Assembly (NCBI GenBank): GCA_029779375.1
Contig: JAKPAR010000322.1
Span: 1-6,408, forward strand
Direction: 5' to 3'
Length of the DNA: 6,408 nt
Origin: Bacillota bacterium
Lineage (GTDB): Bacteria > Bacillota > Clostridia > Tissierellales > Sporanaerobacteraceae
Of the stretch, positions 5,841-6,408 are shown in pieces. A program made the translations under genes and the position numbers. Position 1 is the stretch's first letter. Every line of letters begins with the position of its first letter. Below the pieces are notes generated by a model. That model was not told where the DNA came from and made no database searches. It was given only the letters and a program-made list of their open reading frames with translations.

Positions 5841-6408
5841 TTAAACTAAAACGGCTATAAACATACCAATTATCATTGATATTCCTAAATTATATTCTTT
5901 AAGTTTAGGAGCTTTATCCGATACCTTATCAAGTATAACCATTACAATTGCAGATACTAAAGCCGCCACAAACCTATCTATCCCTGCTTTTGAATTACTC
6001 ATTACTAAATAAGATGCCGTTCCTAATATGGCAGCACCACAAATTTGCCCCATTAAGGCTGTATCTCCACCTGCTATTTTATCTTGCAATTTATCTAATT
6101 TATTTGTAAATAATCCGCAGAATAAAAGCCATCCACACCCATTTAACGTCATAGTCCATACTGATGAAGCAAATGCAGTAACATCATATTCAGGAGAACC
6201 AAATTCAACGCCCATAGCCTTAGCACCTATAGTTGAAGCTGTTAATTCCGTTGGTGCTGCACCTATAAAAGACAATCTCAACCATGTAATTGGCCCACCA
6301 ATAACTGCCATCATTCCAAGCATGACAACAAATACTGAAAGTGAAGGGCCTATAGCAGATACTGCTCCAACTTTAAAAGCCTTTTTACACTGTTCTTTTG
6401 TTAAGCTT
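5841..6408 (-). CDS. DUF5058 family integral membrane protein (N-terminus cut off)
   Basis: The frame is open to the right edge: 188 residues are visible, beginning SLTKEQCKKAFKVGAVSAIG. The ATG at 6323 is internal. Family members start with one more membrane helix, so about 40-60 residues are missing. The visible part has hydrophobic segments near residues 14-40, 75-100, 115-135, 140-155 and 170-188. Its conserved core is GGPITWLRLSFIGAAPTELT (about 37-56), then IGAKAMG, an FASSVWTMTLNGCGWLLF segment, and a polar loop NKLDKLQDKIAGGD. The assignment to DUF5058 (PF16481) is by recalled pattern; some databases label such proteins as mechanosensitive channels, which I would not rely on. It ends with TAA, overlapping an ATG of the next gene. 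Substrate and function are unknown. Confidence 0.85.
   Translation of the reverse strand, partial: SLTKEQCKKAFKVGAVSAIGPSLSVFVVMLGMMAVIGGPITWLRLSFIGAAPTELTASTIGAKAMGVEFGSPEYDVTAFASSVWTMTLNGCGWLLFCGLFTNKLDKLQDKIAGGDTALMGQICGAAILGTASYLVMSNSKAGIDRFVAALVSAIVMVILDKVSDKAPKLKEYNLGISMIIGMFIAVLV

Noticed and set aside
6403..6408. HindIII site AAGCTT exactly at the right end, suggesting a cloning boundary.
   Set aside because: The reading frame of the DUF5058 gene continues to the edge as expected, and a six-base site at one end is easily coincidental.

Overview
The window looks like chromosome from a low-GC, anaerobic Firmicute of the class Clostridia. The sequence is AT-rich, Shine-Dalgarno sites are strong (GGAGG type), TTG and GTG starts are frequent, and the gene families fit: a YqhD/butanol-dehydrogenase-type iron alcohol dehydrogenase, an aldo/keto reductase with a C-terminal 2[4Fe-4S] domain, a DUF4349 lipoprotein and a DUF5058 membrane protein. 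The genus cannot be read from this sequence. I see no RNA gene, IS element, CRISPR array or phage gene.

Left block (1-4162, all minus strand). In transcription order it holds a small nitroreductase (3553-4059), an SSAT-like GNAT acetyltransferase (2916-3428), a second GNAT (2386-2889), an Fe-S aldo/keto reductase (1206-2339) and an iron-containing alcohol dehydrogenase (1-1113, C-terminus cut by the window edge). The gaps are 124, 26, 46 and 92 nt and I found no convincing terminator between them. One transcript from a good promoter at 4134-4162 is therefore plausible, though the dehydrogenase may have its own promoter. Three of the five products are reductases of aldehydes, ketones, nitro compounds or quinones, and two are acetyltransferases. 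A loose shared role in redox balance or handling of reactive small molecules is an inference only.

Middle (4060-5139). A divergent intergenic region of about 200 bp carries a promoter for each side. To its right is a plus-strand gene for a DUF4349 lipoprotein with a lipobox, a coiled coil and a C-terminal membrane helix. It ends tail-to-tail against the next gene, 8 nt apart, and a hairpin spans both stop codons.

Right block (5137-6408, minus strand). A DUF5058 integral membrane protein (5' end outside the window) is followed 20 nt later by a smaller polytopic membrane protein of unknown family. They look like an uncharacterised two-subunit membrane complex or transporter and are the least understood part of the window.

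Several starts were placed by Shine-Dalgarno position rather than by the longest open frame: TTG at 1113, ATG at 2339, TTG at 2889, ATG at 3428, ATG at 4059, GTG at 4259 and TTG at 5820.
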